A stretch of 6,735 nucleotides of DNA from an uncultured Coriobacteriaceae bacterium (lineage in GTDB: Bacteria; Actinomycetota; Coriobacteriia; Coriobacteriales; QAMH01): positions 1 to 6,735 of the forward strand of contig CACZSV010000065.1 of the NCBI GenBank assembly GCA_902783925.1, given 5' to 3'. Position numbers and translations under genes: made by a program. The notes below the pieces were generated by a model that was not told where the DNA came from, ran no database searches, and saw only the letters and a list, made by a program, of their open reading frames with translations. Below are positions 1 to 5,568 of the stretch, piece after piece. Each line of letters opens with the position of its first letter. Position 1 is the stretch's first letter.

Positions 1-155
1 ATGAGCCCCATGCTCACCAGTGTGGCTCCGCCGGTAAACCACGACATCGGCGAATTGCCAATCGTGACTTGCCAGAACGAGAGGATTGCCTGCGCGATGA
101 GCGCAAACATGCCTCCCACAAAGAAACTGTAGATCACTGTCTTGTAAGGTTTCAT
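1..155 (-). CDS. SpoVA-like small membrane protein, N-terminal part (cut by window edge)
   Basis: The visible 51 codons start MKPYKTVIYSFFVGG and hold two hydrophobic stretches, about residues 6-30 and 38-51, so an integral membrane protein is likely. The pattern FxVGGxxxxIxQ followed by a glycine-rich second segment (FTGGATLVSMGL) resembles the N-termini of SpoVAE/SpoVAC proteins. In Bacillus those form the channel that moves dipicolinic acid across the spore inner membrane, but homologs also occur in bacteria not known to sporulate. The ATG follows AAGGGGG with a 4-nt spacer. Its A is also the last base of the stop codon of the small ORF upstream (TAATG), so translational coupling is likely. 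The C-terminus lies outside the window. The membrane nature is fairly safe; the family name is inferred from a short N-terminal pattern. Confidence 0.55.
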   Translation of the reverse strand, partial: MKPYKTVIYSFFVGGMFALIAQAILSFWQVTIGNSPMSWFTGGATLVSMGL

Positions 156-220
156 TAATCCCCCTTGCAAACGATACATCCAAAAAGGTCACATGCCGAT
201 TGCTGCATGGACCTTTGCAT
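155..220 (-). CDS. Candidate 21-codon small ORF with three cysteines, coupled to the SpoVA-like gene
   Basis: The ATG is preceded by AAGGAGG (plus-strand 226-232) with a 5-nt spacer, the best ribosome binding site in the window. The frame runs 21 codons and stops at TAA, which shares one base with the ATG of the SpoVA-like gene. The peptide begins MQRSMQQSACD and has Cys at 10, 15 and 18 (CX4CX2C), ending CKGD. It is too short for a membrane segment or signal peptide. It could be a leader peptide that sets translation of the next gene, a real microprotein, or an accident of a purine-rich leader. I recognise no family. The site and the stop/start overlap are seen directly; that it makes a functional product is inferred. 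Confidence 0.4.
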   Translation of the reverse strand: MQRSMQQSACDLFGCIVCKGD

Positions 221-244
221 ATCCCCCTCCTTTTGAGATATGCA

Positions 245-269
245 CGTGCGTCTCGCATCTAGACGCACG
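245..269. promoter_or_regulatory. Perfect 9-bp inverted repeat between the divergent genes
   Basis: CGTGCGTCT (245-253) and AGACGCACG (261-269) are exact reverse complements separated by 7 nt. No T-run follows on either strand, so it does not look like an intrinsic terminator. It lies just downstream of a leftward TATACT box and about 22 bp upstream of the rightward -35 candidate. That would suit a dimeric repressor site controlling the leftward transcript, or a hairpin near the 5' end of that RNA. No binding protein can be named. Confidence 0.45.
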
Positions 270-277
270 ATAGGACA

Positions 278-283
278 GTATAT
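278..283 (-). promoter_or_regulatory. Candidate -10 box (TATACT) for the small ORF and SpoVA-like gene
   Basis: Read leftward the sequence is TATACT, five of six matches to the sigma-A -10 consensus, about 58 nt before the small-ORF ATG. No convincing -35 hexamer stands 16-18 nt upstream, so this is only a candidate. Transcription from it would start close to the outer edge of the 245-269 inverted repeat and place that hairpin at the 5' end of the RNA. Confidence 0.3.
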
Positions 284-290
284 AGGTAAC

Positions 291-321
291 TTGCGCTTCT
301 GAGTGTCTCATTCGCTATAAT
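291..321 (+). promoter_or_regulatory. Candidate promoter of the radical SAM gene
   Basis: A perfect TATAAT lies at 316-321. The nearest -35 candidate is TTGCGC at 291-296 (three of six matches) with a long 19-bp spacer, so either the promoter is weak or an activator helps. Initiation near 328 would give a leader of about 40 nt to the ATG at 370. The -10 box is convincing, the -35 is not. Confidence 0.5.
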
Positions 322-369
322 TCCTCCACACGAATGAAAAGTCCCGTTGTATGGATGTGAATTGAACAC

Positions 370-1635
370 ATGGAGAATCCCTCGTTGCGTGCTGCCCTCT
401 CGCATTATGATGCTGTTAGAGAGCGCTATGTCAAAACCCTAGAAGAAAGAGGGCTGAGGTTTGCGCCTGCGCATGAACAGGATGCGGAAATTGATGCTTT
501 GCGTACGCAATTGCGCGAACAAGAAGCGGTATTTCGCAATAATGGCGCGAGCATACAGGTTGGATGGCTTTCCAAAGCTTGCGTAGAATGCACGGGTTCA
601 AATGGAAGCGAGACGTTCTCTACCACATTCAAGTGCCATCGTGATTGCTATTTCTGCTTCAACTACAACCTTGCAGATTACGAGAGGTTCGTGCGTGAGG
701 GTTGCCCCTGGGAAGAAGGGCTCGAAAGCGCCGCGAAAAAAACAGGTGGCAAGATGGCAGTCGTTGGCTTGACTGGCGGCGAACCGCTTCTCAATATCGA
801 TGACACGATTGCGTTTCTCGAACGGGCACGAGAGCTGTTCCCTGATGCTCATAAACGCATGTACACGTCGGGTGATTTGCTCACAGAGGATATGGCGGCT
901 CGGCTGCGTGATGCGGGGCTGCGGGAAATTCGCTTTTCAATCAAACAAGACGATAAAGATGATGTGCGAGAACGCGTCTTGCGCAATATGAAGATGGCGG
1001 GCGACTATATTTCCGATGTTGTGGTTGAGATGCCCATAGTTCCGGGTACTGAAGACGTGATGCATGAATGGATGCGCCGTTTTGAAGATAACGGTATTCG
1101 AGGGATGAACCTGCTTGAGTTCTGCTTTCCGTTCCATAGCTGGCCAGAATTCGAGAAGCGAGGCTTCTTGCTGCGAAATCCGCCGTTTGAAGTGATGTAC
1201 GACTATAGTTATTCAGGAGGACTTGCCGTTGCAGGTAGTGAAGAGCTGAGCCTGCGGCTCATGCTCTGGGCGCTTGGCGAAAATTTGAGTTTTGGGATGC
1301 ATTATTGCTCGCTCGAGAATAAGCATCGAAGTGAGATGCGACAGATGAACGAGCGGGGGCGTGGCATTCATCCATGCTACAGCTTTGATACCGGTGATTT
1401 CTTCTTAAAAAGCGCGAAGGTCTATGGAGGCGATATACAGCCCGCTCGCGATGTTCTTGCGACACTCGGATGCGAGTCTTTTCTCGAAAACAAGCGCGAG
1501 GATTCACTCGTGTTTCCTCTGCGTTTTGCGGATTTGATTGCAGATAGCGGGTTTGAAGTCGTGACGTCTTTCAACGTGCTCGAGACCGACGAGCGGGGTT
1601 CGTATTTACGCGAAGTTGGGATTGAGAAATGCTAG
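370..1635 (+). CDS. Radical SAM enzyme of unknown substrate, with extra cysteines
   Basis: This 421-residue protein has the radical SAM cluster motif CHRDCYFC (Cys89, 93 and 96, CX3CX2C), which binds the 4Fe-4S cluster that cleaves S-adenosylmethionine. TGGEP at 135-139 matches the SAM-binding GGEP motif. Residues 10-55 form a charged helical, possibly coiled-coil, extension before the barrel. More cysteines sit at 71 and 74 (CVEC), 112, 252, 313 (HYCSLENKH), 336, 368 and 421; some might hold an auxiliary cluster. The overall look recalls pyruvate-formate-lyase-activating-enzyme-related proteins such as COG2108, but I cannot assign a substrate. ATG 370 is the first possible start, since an in-frame TGA stands at 358-360; its ribosome binding site is poor. 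The gene stands alone, divergent from the SpoVA-like unit and convergent with marR 38 bp away. That gap holds only a weak imperfect hairpin (1646-1669) without a T-run. Confidence 0.93.
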   Translation: MENPSLRAALSHYDAVRERYVKTLEERGLRFAPAHEQDAEIDALRTQLREQEAVFRNNGASIQVGWLSKACVECTGSNGSETFSTTFKCHRDCYFCFNYNLADYERFVREGCPWEEGLESAAKKTGGKMAVVGLTGGEPLLNIDDTIAFLERARELFPDAHKRMYTSGDLLTEDMAARLRDAGLREIRFSIKQDDKDDVRERVLRNMKMAGDYISDVVVEMPIVPGTEDVMHEWMRRFEDNGIRGMNLLEFCFPFHSWPEFEKRGFLLRNPPFEVMYDYSYSGGLAVAGSEELSLRLMLWALGENLSFGMHYCSLENKHRSEMRQMNERGRGIHPCYSFDTGDFFLKSAKVYGGDIQPARDVLATLGCESFLENKREDSLVFPLRFADLIADSGFEVVTSFNVLETDERGSYLREVGIEKC

Positions 1636-1673
1636 AAGAATAGCACGCTGGGTACTGCCCCCCGTAGCGCATG

Positions 1674-2120
1674 TTATTCGATGCCTTCGATTTTGTCGAG
1701 CGAATCGGAAAGCTTTTGCAGGCTAAATGCGAGGTTGTTGAGTTCTGCATTTGAGAGTGGGCCGAAGAGGTCTTCGGTTTGTCCCGCAACCTCCGATTCG
1801 TTTTCCTGCAGGTAACGATATGTTTTATCGGTCAATTCGACAGTGAGGGCTCTGCCGTCCTTTTCTGATTGCTCGCAGGTCACGAAGCCCTTTGCCTCGA
1901 GTGACGAAAGCATTTTCTTGATATTTTGGCGAGACGATCCCATGTAATCGGCGATATCGCGAACCCGTTTTTCGTTGTCGTCCATGCGCGAGATCATCGT
2001 GAGTAACGACCATTGCTTGGATGTGATGTCGGGGTGCAGCGCCTCGCCAAAACGGTTCAGACGATTGGCAAGAAGAGAAATTGCTCCGATGACGAACTCT
2101 TCTGTATCGGCTCGACGCAT
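1674..2120 (-). CDS. MarR-family transcriptional regulator
   Basis: The 148-residue product has the usual MarR length and architecture. An N-terminal dimerisation helix (residues 7-27) is followed by SKQWSLLTMIS (34-44), then a winged helix-turn-helix. In that domain VRDIADYMGSSRQNIKKMLSSLEAKGFV (53-80) is read as the recognition unit and residues 82-97 (EQSEKDGRALTVELT) as the wing. A C-terminal helical region (about 98-145) completes the dimer interface. MarR proteins are cytosolic DNA-binding dimers that usually repress their own or neighbouring genes and release DNA on binding a small ligand or on oxidation. The ATG at 2120 was preferred over a longer 196-codon frame: family homology begins here, AGGAG lies 10 nt upstream, and the extra upstream residues are translated promoter and repeat DNA. 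Its target and ligand cannot be told from the sequence. Confidence 0.9.
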   Translation of the reverse strand: MRRADTEEFVIGAISLLANRLNRFGEALHPDITSKQWSLLTMISRMDDNEKRVRDIADYMGSSRQNIKKMLSSLEAKGFVTCEQSEKDGRALTVELTDKTYRYLQENESEVAGQTEDLFGPLSNAELNNLAFSLQKLSDSLDKIEGIE

Positions 2121-2143
2121 AGCGCTCACGCTCCTAAAAACGC

Positions 2144-2163
2144 AACTAGTTACACGTAGTGTA
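2144..2163. promoter_or_regulatory. Candidate MarR operator palindromes
   Basis: Two adjoining inverted repeats lie between the marR -10 box and its start codon: AACTAGTT (2144-2151, perfect 8-bp palindrome) and TACACgtaGTGTA (2151-2163, 5-bp arms with a 3-nt centre). MarR proteins commonly bind 16-20-bp imperfect palindromes over their own promoter, so this position fits autorepression. That the encoded protein binds here is inferred. Confidence 0.4.
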
Positions 2164-2190
2164 GCATATGCCCTGACCGCCCGGTTGCAA
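2163..2190 (-). promoter_or_regulatory. Candidate marR promoter
   Basis: Read leftward, TTGCAA (2185-2190) and TATGCT (2163-2168) are separated by 16 bp; each matches four of six sigma-A consensus bases. The spacing is close to normal. The -35 abuts the first GGGGACAGACCCC-type element (2192-2208), and the -10 abuts the palindromes at 2144-2163. Confidence 0.45.
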
Positions 2191-2191
2191 C

Positions 2192-2279
2192 AAAAGGGAT
2201 AGACCCCTATGTCTGCACAGGTGAAACACAGGGATAGCAAAGGGGGCAGACCCCGGGAAAACAAAGGGGACAGACCCCT
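2192..2279. repeat. Cluster A of the AAAGGGGACAGACCCCT element, three copies
   Basis: Three same-orientation copies of a 17-bp element: 2192-2208 (two mismatches, G4 to A and C9 to T), 2239-2255 (two mismatches, A8 to G and T17 to G) and 2263-2279 (perfect). Each can fold as a 4-5-bp GGGG/CCCC stem with an ACAGA loop. Copies 1 and 3 share the left flank (A)ACAAA with the first copy of the cluster at 3928-4024, so the repeated unit is slightly longer than 17 bp. Short palindromic GGGGTCTG-type elements are known as dispersed intergenic repeats, in some genomes mobilised by REP-associated tyrosine (Y1) transposases, but no transposase is present here. Confidence 0.85.
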
Positions 2280-2316
2280 GTTTTGACCTCTGTTTTACAG
2301 AACCCGTCATGTAAAT

Positions 2317-2345
2317 GGAAAGCGCTGTTGAAAAACAGCGCTTCC
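2317..2345 (-). terminator. GAAA-loop hairpin downstream of the DUF1846 gene, possible terminator
   Basis: AAGCGCTGTT (2320-2329) and AACAGCGCTT (2334-2343) pair perfectly over 10 bp around a 4-nt loop; GG/CC at the base extends the stem past one bulged base. The hairpin begins 26 nt beyond the stop codon of the leftward DUF1846 gene. On the leftward RNA only a broken U-run follows (TTTCCATTT), so termination may be partial. It could instead protect the 3' end of the message. Confidence 0.5.
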
Positions 2346-2371
2346 AATAATCAGATTGCTTCGTGAGATGA

Positions 2372-3853
2372 TTACCTATGGTAATAAGCACGGCGCTCGA
2401 AAACGGGTTCGCAGCACACGTTAATCCCAAGTTTGGAATACGTTTTCTCGTCTATTTCCGAAATGATGACCGAGAAATATGCGTCACAGCCCCTCAGAAG
2501 CTCTGTCGAAGCGATTGCCTTTTCAGCTAGCGGGTCGGTCGCGGAGCTGATGGAAAGCGCGATGAGCGTTTCGTCAGAGTGCAGACGCGGGTTTATGCTG
2601 TGCAAATGTTCCGTCTTGAGATGGCAGATAGGTTCGAGTGCATCGTCGCTTACTATGTAGGTTGCATCCTCGATATCGGCAACGCGTTTGAGAGCATTGA
2701 GTAGCAGTGAGCTTGCGGCTCCGAGCAGTTCGGACGTTTTGCCAGTAACAATCGTTCCGTCGGGTAAGACCATGGCCCCTGCTGGCATGCCTGTAGCCTC
2801 GGCTTTTGCGAGAGCGGCTGCATGAGCGGGCGAGAAGTCAATACTGACATCGGCATCTTTCATAAGCAGCTCGAGCTTTGAAACTTCCTCTTTGCCTACG
2901 CCCGAGCGTGCAAGCTGCTCGTTAGCCCGAAAATATCGGCGAACGATTTCATTGCGCGCGGCAAAGCAACATACATCATCGTCGCTGATACACTTTCCTA
3001 CCATATTTACACCCATATCGGTGGGGGATTGGTACGGGCTTTCGCCGGCGATCCGTTCCATCATAGCCTTGAGAACGGGAAACGTTTCAACGTCTCGATT
3101 GTAATTGACCGTGATTTCGCCGTGAGCTTCCAGATGGAAGGGGTCAATGATGTTTCGGTCGTCGAGGTCTGCGGTTGCGGCCTCGTAGGCGATGTTGACA
3201 GGGTGTTTTAGTGCGAGATTCCAGACGGGGAAGGTCTCGAATTTTGCGTATCCGCAGGTAACACCTCGTTTGTTTTCGTGATAAAGCTGCGAAAGACAGG
3301 TCGCGAGTTTTCCAGAGCCAGGGCCTGGAGCAGTCACGACTACAAGTGGGCGTTCTGTCGAGATGTAATCATTTTTTCCGAAACCATCGTCGCTCACGAT
3401 GAGATCAATGTCGGAGGGATAGCGGTCAATGATGTAATGGCGGTAGCATGCGATGCCCATGGATTCGAGGCGCTTTTGATAGCTTTCGGCGTGCGGCTGG
3501 CCTGTGAAGTGGGTTATGACAACGCCGCTCACGAGTAGTCCCATATCGCGGTATACATCCATGAGACGCAGCACGTCTTCGCTGTATGCGATGCCTATGT
3601 CACTTCGGTGCTTATTCCCTTCGATGTGATTTGCATTGATGGTGATAATGACCTCGGCGTCATCGGCGAGTGTCATGAGCATGCGGACTTTCGAGTCGGG
3701 CTCGAAACCAGGAAGGACGCGTGATGCATGGTAGTCGTCAAATAATTTCCCGCCAAATTCAAGATAGAGCTTGCCGCCAAATTGCGCGATGCGCTCGCGA
3801 ATTCGCTCAGCTTGCATCTTGATGTATTTATCATTGTCAAACCCCATGCGCAT
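2372..3853 (-). CDS. UPF0371 / DUF1846 family protein, function unknown
   Basis: The 493-residue product matches what I know of DUF1846 proteins (about 490-505 residues) along its full length. The N-terminus has the family pattern FDxDKYI and GKLYLEFGGKLFDDYHASRV (28-47); FGGK is at 33-36. A glycine-rich, P-loop-like VTAPGPGSGKLATC (173-186) suggests nucleotide or phosphate binding. YEAATADLDD (223-232), DPFHLE (237-242) and SPTDMGVNMVGK (276-287) are further conserved blocks. No signal peptide or membrane segment is seen, so it should be cytosolic. The biochemical role is not established to my knowledge. I chose ATG 3853 because AAGGGG lies 9 nt upstream; a longer start at 3877 lacks a ribosome binding site, and 3847 is also possible. 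A TATCAT box at 3892-3897 could drive it. It follows galK-galT on the same strand but is separated from galT by repeats. Confidence 0.93.
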   Translation of the reverse strand: MRMGFDNDKYIKMQAERIRERIAQFGGKLYLEFGGKLFDDYHASRVLPGFEPDSKVRMLMTLADDAEVIITINANHIEGNKHRSDIGIAYSEDVLRLMDVYRDMGLLVSGVVITHFTGQPHAESYQKRLESMGIACYRHYIIDRYPSDIDLIVSDDGFGKNDYISTERPLVVVTAPGPGSGKLATCLSQLYHENKRGVTCGYAKFETFPVWNLALKHPVNIAYEAATADLDDRNIIDPFHLEAHGEITVNYNRDVETFPVLKAMMERIAGESPYQSPTDMGVNMVGKCISDDDVCCFAARNEIVRRYFRANEQLARSGVGKEEVSKLELLMKDADVSIDFSPAHAAALAKAEATGMPAGAMVLPDGTIVTGKTSELLGAASSLLLNALKRVADIEDATYIVSDDALEPICHLKTEHLHSINPRLHSDETLIALSISSATDPLAEKAIASTELLRGCDAYFSVIISEIDEKTYSKLGINVCCEPVFERRAYYHR

Positions 3854-3927
3854 GTGTGCCGGCCCCTTCTCCCTCATTTTGTACTGCGGCTATGATACAC
3901 GACTCTTTGTCTTGACGCGGCTACAAC

Positions 3928-4038
3928 AAAGGGGACAGACCCCTGCGAGAAAGGGGACAGACCCCTGTGCGAGAAAGCGCGAGAAAGGGGACAGACCCCT
4001 ATTCGAGAAAGGGGACAGACCCCTATTTGAGAAACGGG
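3928..4038. repeat. Cluster B of the AAAGGGGACAGACCCCT element, four perfect copies plus fragments
   Basis: Four identical 17-bp copies lie at 3928-3944, 3950-3966, 3984-4000 and 4008-4024, starting 22, 34 and 24 bp apart. The spacers share a gCGAG motif, so copies 2-4 extend to CGAGAAAGGGGACAGACCCC. The longer spacer (3967-3983) contains an extra GCGAGAAAG piece. AAACGGG at 4032-4038 sits exactly one 24-bp period after copy 4 and looks like a decayed fifth unit touching the galT stop codon. Each copy can form a small GGGG/CCCC hairpin in the leftward RNA between galT and the DUF1846 gene. The copies have the same orientation as those at 2192-2279. Confidence 0.9.
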
Positions 4039-5568
4039 CTATATTACTGAAAGGAAGCGGTCGAGGGCGGCGCGACCAGGTGCATTCCACTTGAAGACAC
4101 CGACATCTTCGAGCACGTTTTCGAAGACCTGTGCGACTTCATCTTTGATAATCTGTTCGGCGTTATGCTCGTCTAGTTCTGGATGACGCTCGCGAATCTG
4201 TTCTGCCCAGTCAGCATGCATTGCGATCTCGGGATACCCGGAAATGTCTTCATCGCTTGCAAGCAATTTCTCGATCGTTGCGAGCTCGTTACGTAGCCGC
4301 GGTGGCAGAATCGCCATACCCATGACTTCGATAAGCCCGATATTTTCCTTCTTGATGTGATGCAGTTCCTCGCGCGGATGAAATACGCCAAATGGCCGCT
4401 CGTCGTTTGTGATATTGCAACGCAGGGCAAGGTCAAGGAGAAATCCGTCGCCGTTTTTGCGCGCGATTGGTGTAATCGTGTTGTGGGCGGTATTTCCAGT
4501 TTGTGCGAGTACCCCCACGCTTTCGTCACTATATGCACGCCAAACATCAAGCACGTGATTTGCAGCCCGCACAATTTCTTGGCCGTCGGCCGAACGTAAA
4601 CGCAGCACCGTCGCCGGCCATTTCACAATACCGCATGCAACATTAGGAAATCTTGCAAGTTCAAAGCGCTCATCGACAGGCGCTTTCATCATAGCGAACT
4701 CATATTTTCCGCCCTGGAAATGGTCGTGACTCAGAATCGAGCCACCCACAATGGGCAAGTCCGCATTTGACCCGATGAAATACCCCTCAAACCGCGACAC
4801 GAACTCAATTAGACGCATGAAACACGTTTTGTCCACATGCATGGGACGGTGCTCTCTGCTCATTACGATGCAATGCTCATCGAAATACGCGTAAGGCGAA
4901 TACTGCAGCCCCCATTGTTCCCCAACGAGTCCGAGCGGGATTATACGCAGGTTTTGTCGCGATGGGTGCGAGCCCAATGGCGAGTTTGAACTACGTCCCG
5001 CATATCCTTCGTTTTCTATACACAGCTGACAGGCAGGGTAGCGCGTTCGGGCAAAGCTTCTTGCGGCCTGAGCGATGGCGCGCGGGTCTTTCTCGGGTTT
5101 AGAGAGGTTGATGGTGATATCGAGTGCGCCCCATGGAGTGGCAGATTTCCATTTGATATCACGGGCAATTGCAGCACGTTTGACATAGTCGACATCACAT
5201 GAAAGCGTATACAGATACGAGCATGCGCTCATGGGTTCGTTCTCGAAAAGCTCGTAGAAACGCTTCGTGACCTCGCTGGGGCGCGGGGTGAGTACGCCCA
5301 TAATTTGAGCAACCAGTTCCTCATCGAGTGCGTTGCCGCCATTGCCCATCTCCCGACTTGCTGCGATGAGCGTCGAAAGCGTCGCCTGCAGATCGAATGC
5401 ATCGACATCGTAATACGTGCTCTCGACAGCTTCGAATTGGGGCTGGGCGCCGGGAACTCCCATACGGTCGAGTATGGCATTGAACGCCCATATGCGATCG
5501 TCGGATTCTATGAGACCGGCATTGCGAGCATATTCAACCAGACGTGTGACCGCGCCTTCTAAATCCAT
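4039..5568 (-). CDS. galT: UTP--hexose-1-phosphate / galactose-1-phosphate uridylyltransferase, class II
   Basis: This 509-residue cytosolic enzyme of the Leloir pathway transfers UMP between UDP-glucose and galactose-1-phosphate. Length and motifs fit the Gram-positive class II GalT family, not the ~350-residue E. coli type. IIPLxxVGEQWGLQYSPYAYFDEHCIV covers 209-235. GGSILSHDHFQGG (275-287) holds the HDH pair (His281, His283) expected to supply the uridylylated histidine. VFHPREELHHIKKENIGLIEVMG (395-417) and the C-terminal block VLEDVGVFKWNAPGRAALDRFL (485-506) are also typical. The ATG at 5568 lies inside the end of galK, overlapping by 10 bp, with a purine-rich GAAGGCGAG region upstream in the galK codons; translational coupling is likely. 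The TAG at 4039-4041 directly abuts the decayed edge of the repeat cluster, and no strong terminator is seen. Use of UTP instead of UDP-glucose cannot be decided from sequence. Confidence 0.95.
   Translation of the reverse strand: MDLEGAVTRLVEYARNAGLIESDDRIWAFNAILDRMGVPGAQPQFEAVESTYYDVDAFDLQATLSTLIAASREMGNGGNALDEELVAQIMGVLTPRPSEVTKRFYELFENEPMSACSYLYTLSCDVDYVKRAAIARDIKWKSATPWGALDITINLSKPEKDPRAIAQAARSFARTRYPACQLCIENEGYAGRSSNSPLGSHPSRQNLRIIPLGLVGEQWGLQYSPYAYFDEHCIVMSREHRPMHVDKTCFMRLIEFVSRFEGYFIGSNADLPIVGGSILSHDHFQGGKYEFAMMKAPVDERFELARFPNVACGIVKWPATVLRLRSADGQEIVRAANHVLDVWRAYSDESVGVLAQTGNTAHNTITPIARKNGDGFLLDLALRCNITNDERPFGVFHPREELHHIKKENIGLIEVMGMAILPPRLRNELATIEKLLASDEDISGYPEIAMHADWAEQIRERHPELDEHNAEQIIKDEVAQVFENVLEDVGVFKWNAPGRAALDRFLSVI

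Noticed and set aside
155..369. RiPP biosynthetic locus made of the small ORF and the radical SAM enzyme
   Set aside because: The two are divergent and no exporter, peptidase, recognition element or typical leader is seen; kept only as a minor possibility in the small-ORF finding.
1636..1673. Bidirectional terminator between the convergent radical SAM and marR genes
   Set aside because: The only fold is CGCT/AGCG (1646-1649 with 1666-1669) with an uneven GGG/CCC interior and no T-run on either strand; too weak to call.
2121..2264. 48-residue N-terminal extension of the MarR protein
   Set aside because: It would translate the promoter, palindromes and two repeat copies; MarR homology begins at ATG 2120, which has its own AGGAG.
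3928..4024. CRISPR array
   Set aside because: Repeats are only 17 bp and spacers are 5-17 bp, related to one another, with no cas genes nearby.
3890..4090. 66-codon minus-strand ORF with repeated GLSPFSNRGLSPFS
   Set aside because: Also a read-through of the repeat array and out of frame with the galT 3' end; the periodic peptide comes from the DNA repeat.
3771..4094. 107-codon plus-strand ORF with repeated KGDRPLFEKGDRPLFEK
   Set aside because: It is the translation of the intergenic repeat cluster and the antisense 5' end of the DUF1846 gene; it lacks a family match and a ribosome binding site.
4173..4574. 133-codon minus-strand ORF inside galT
   Set aside because: It is a frame shadow of the galT coding sequence, which has clear family motifs over the same bases.
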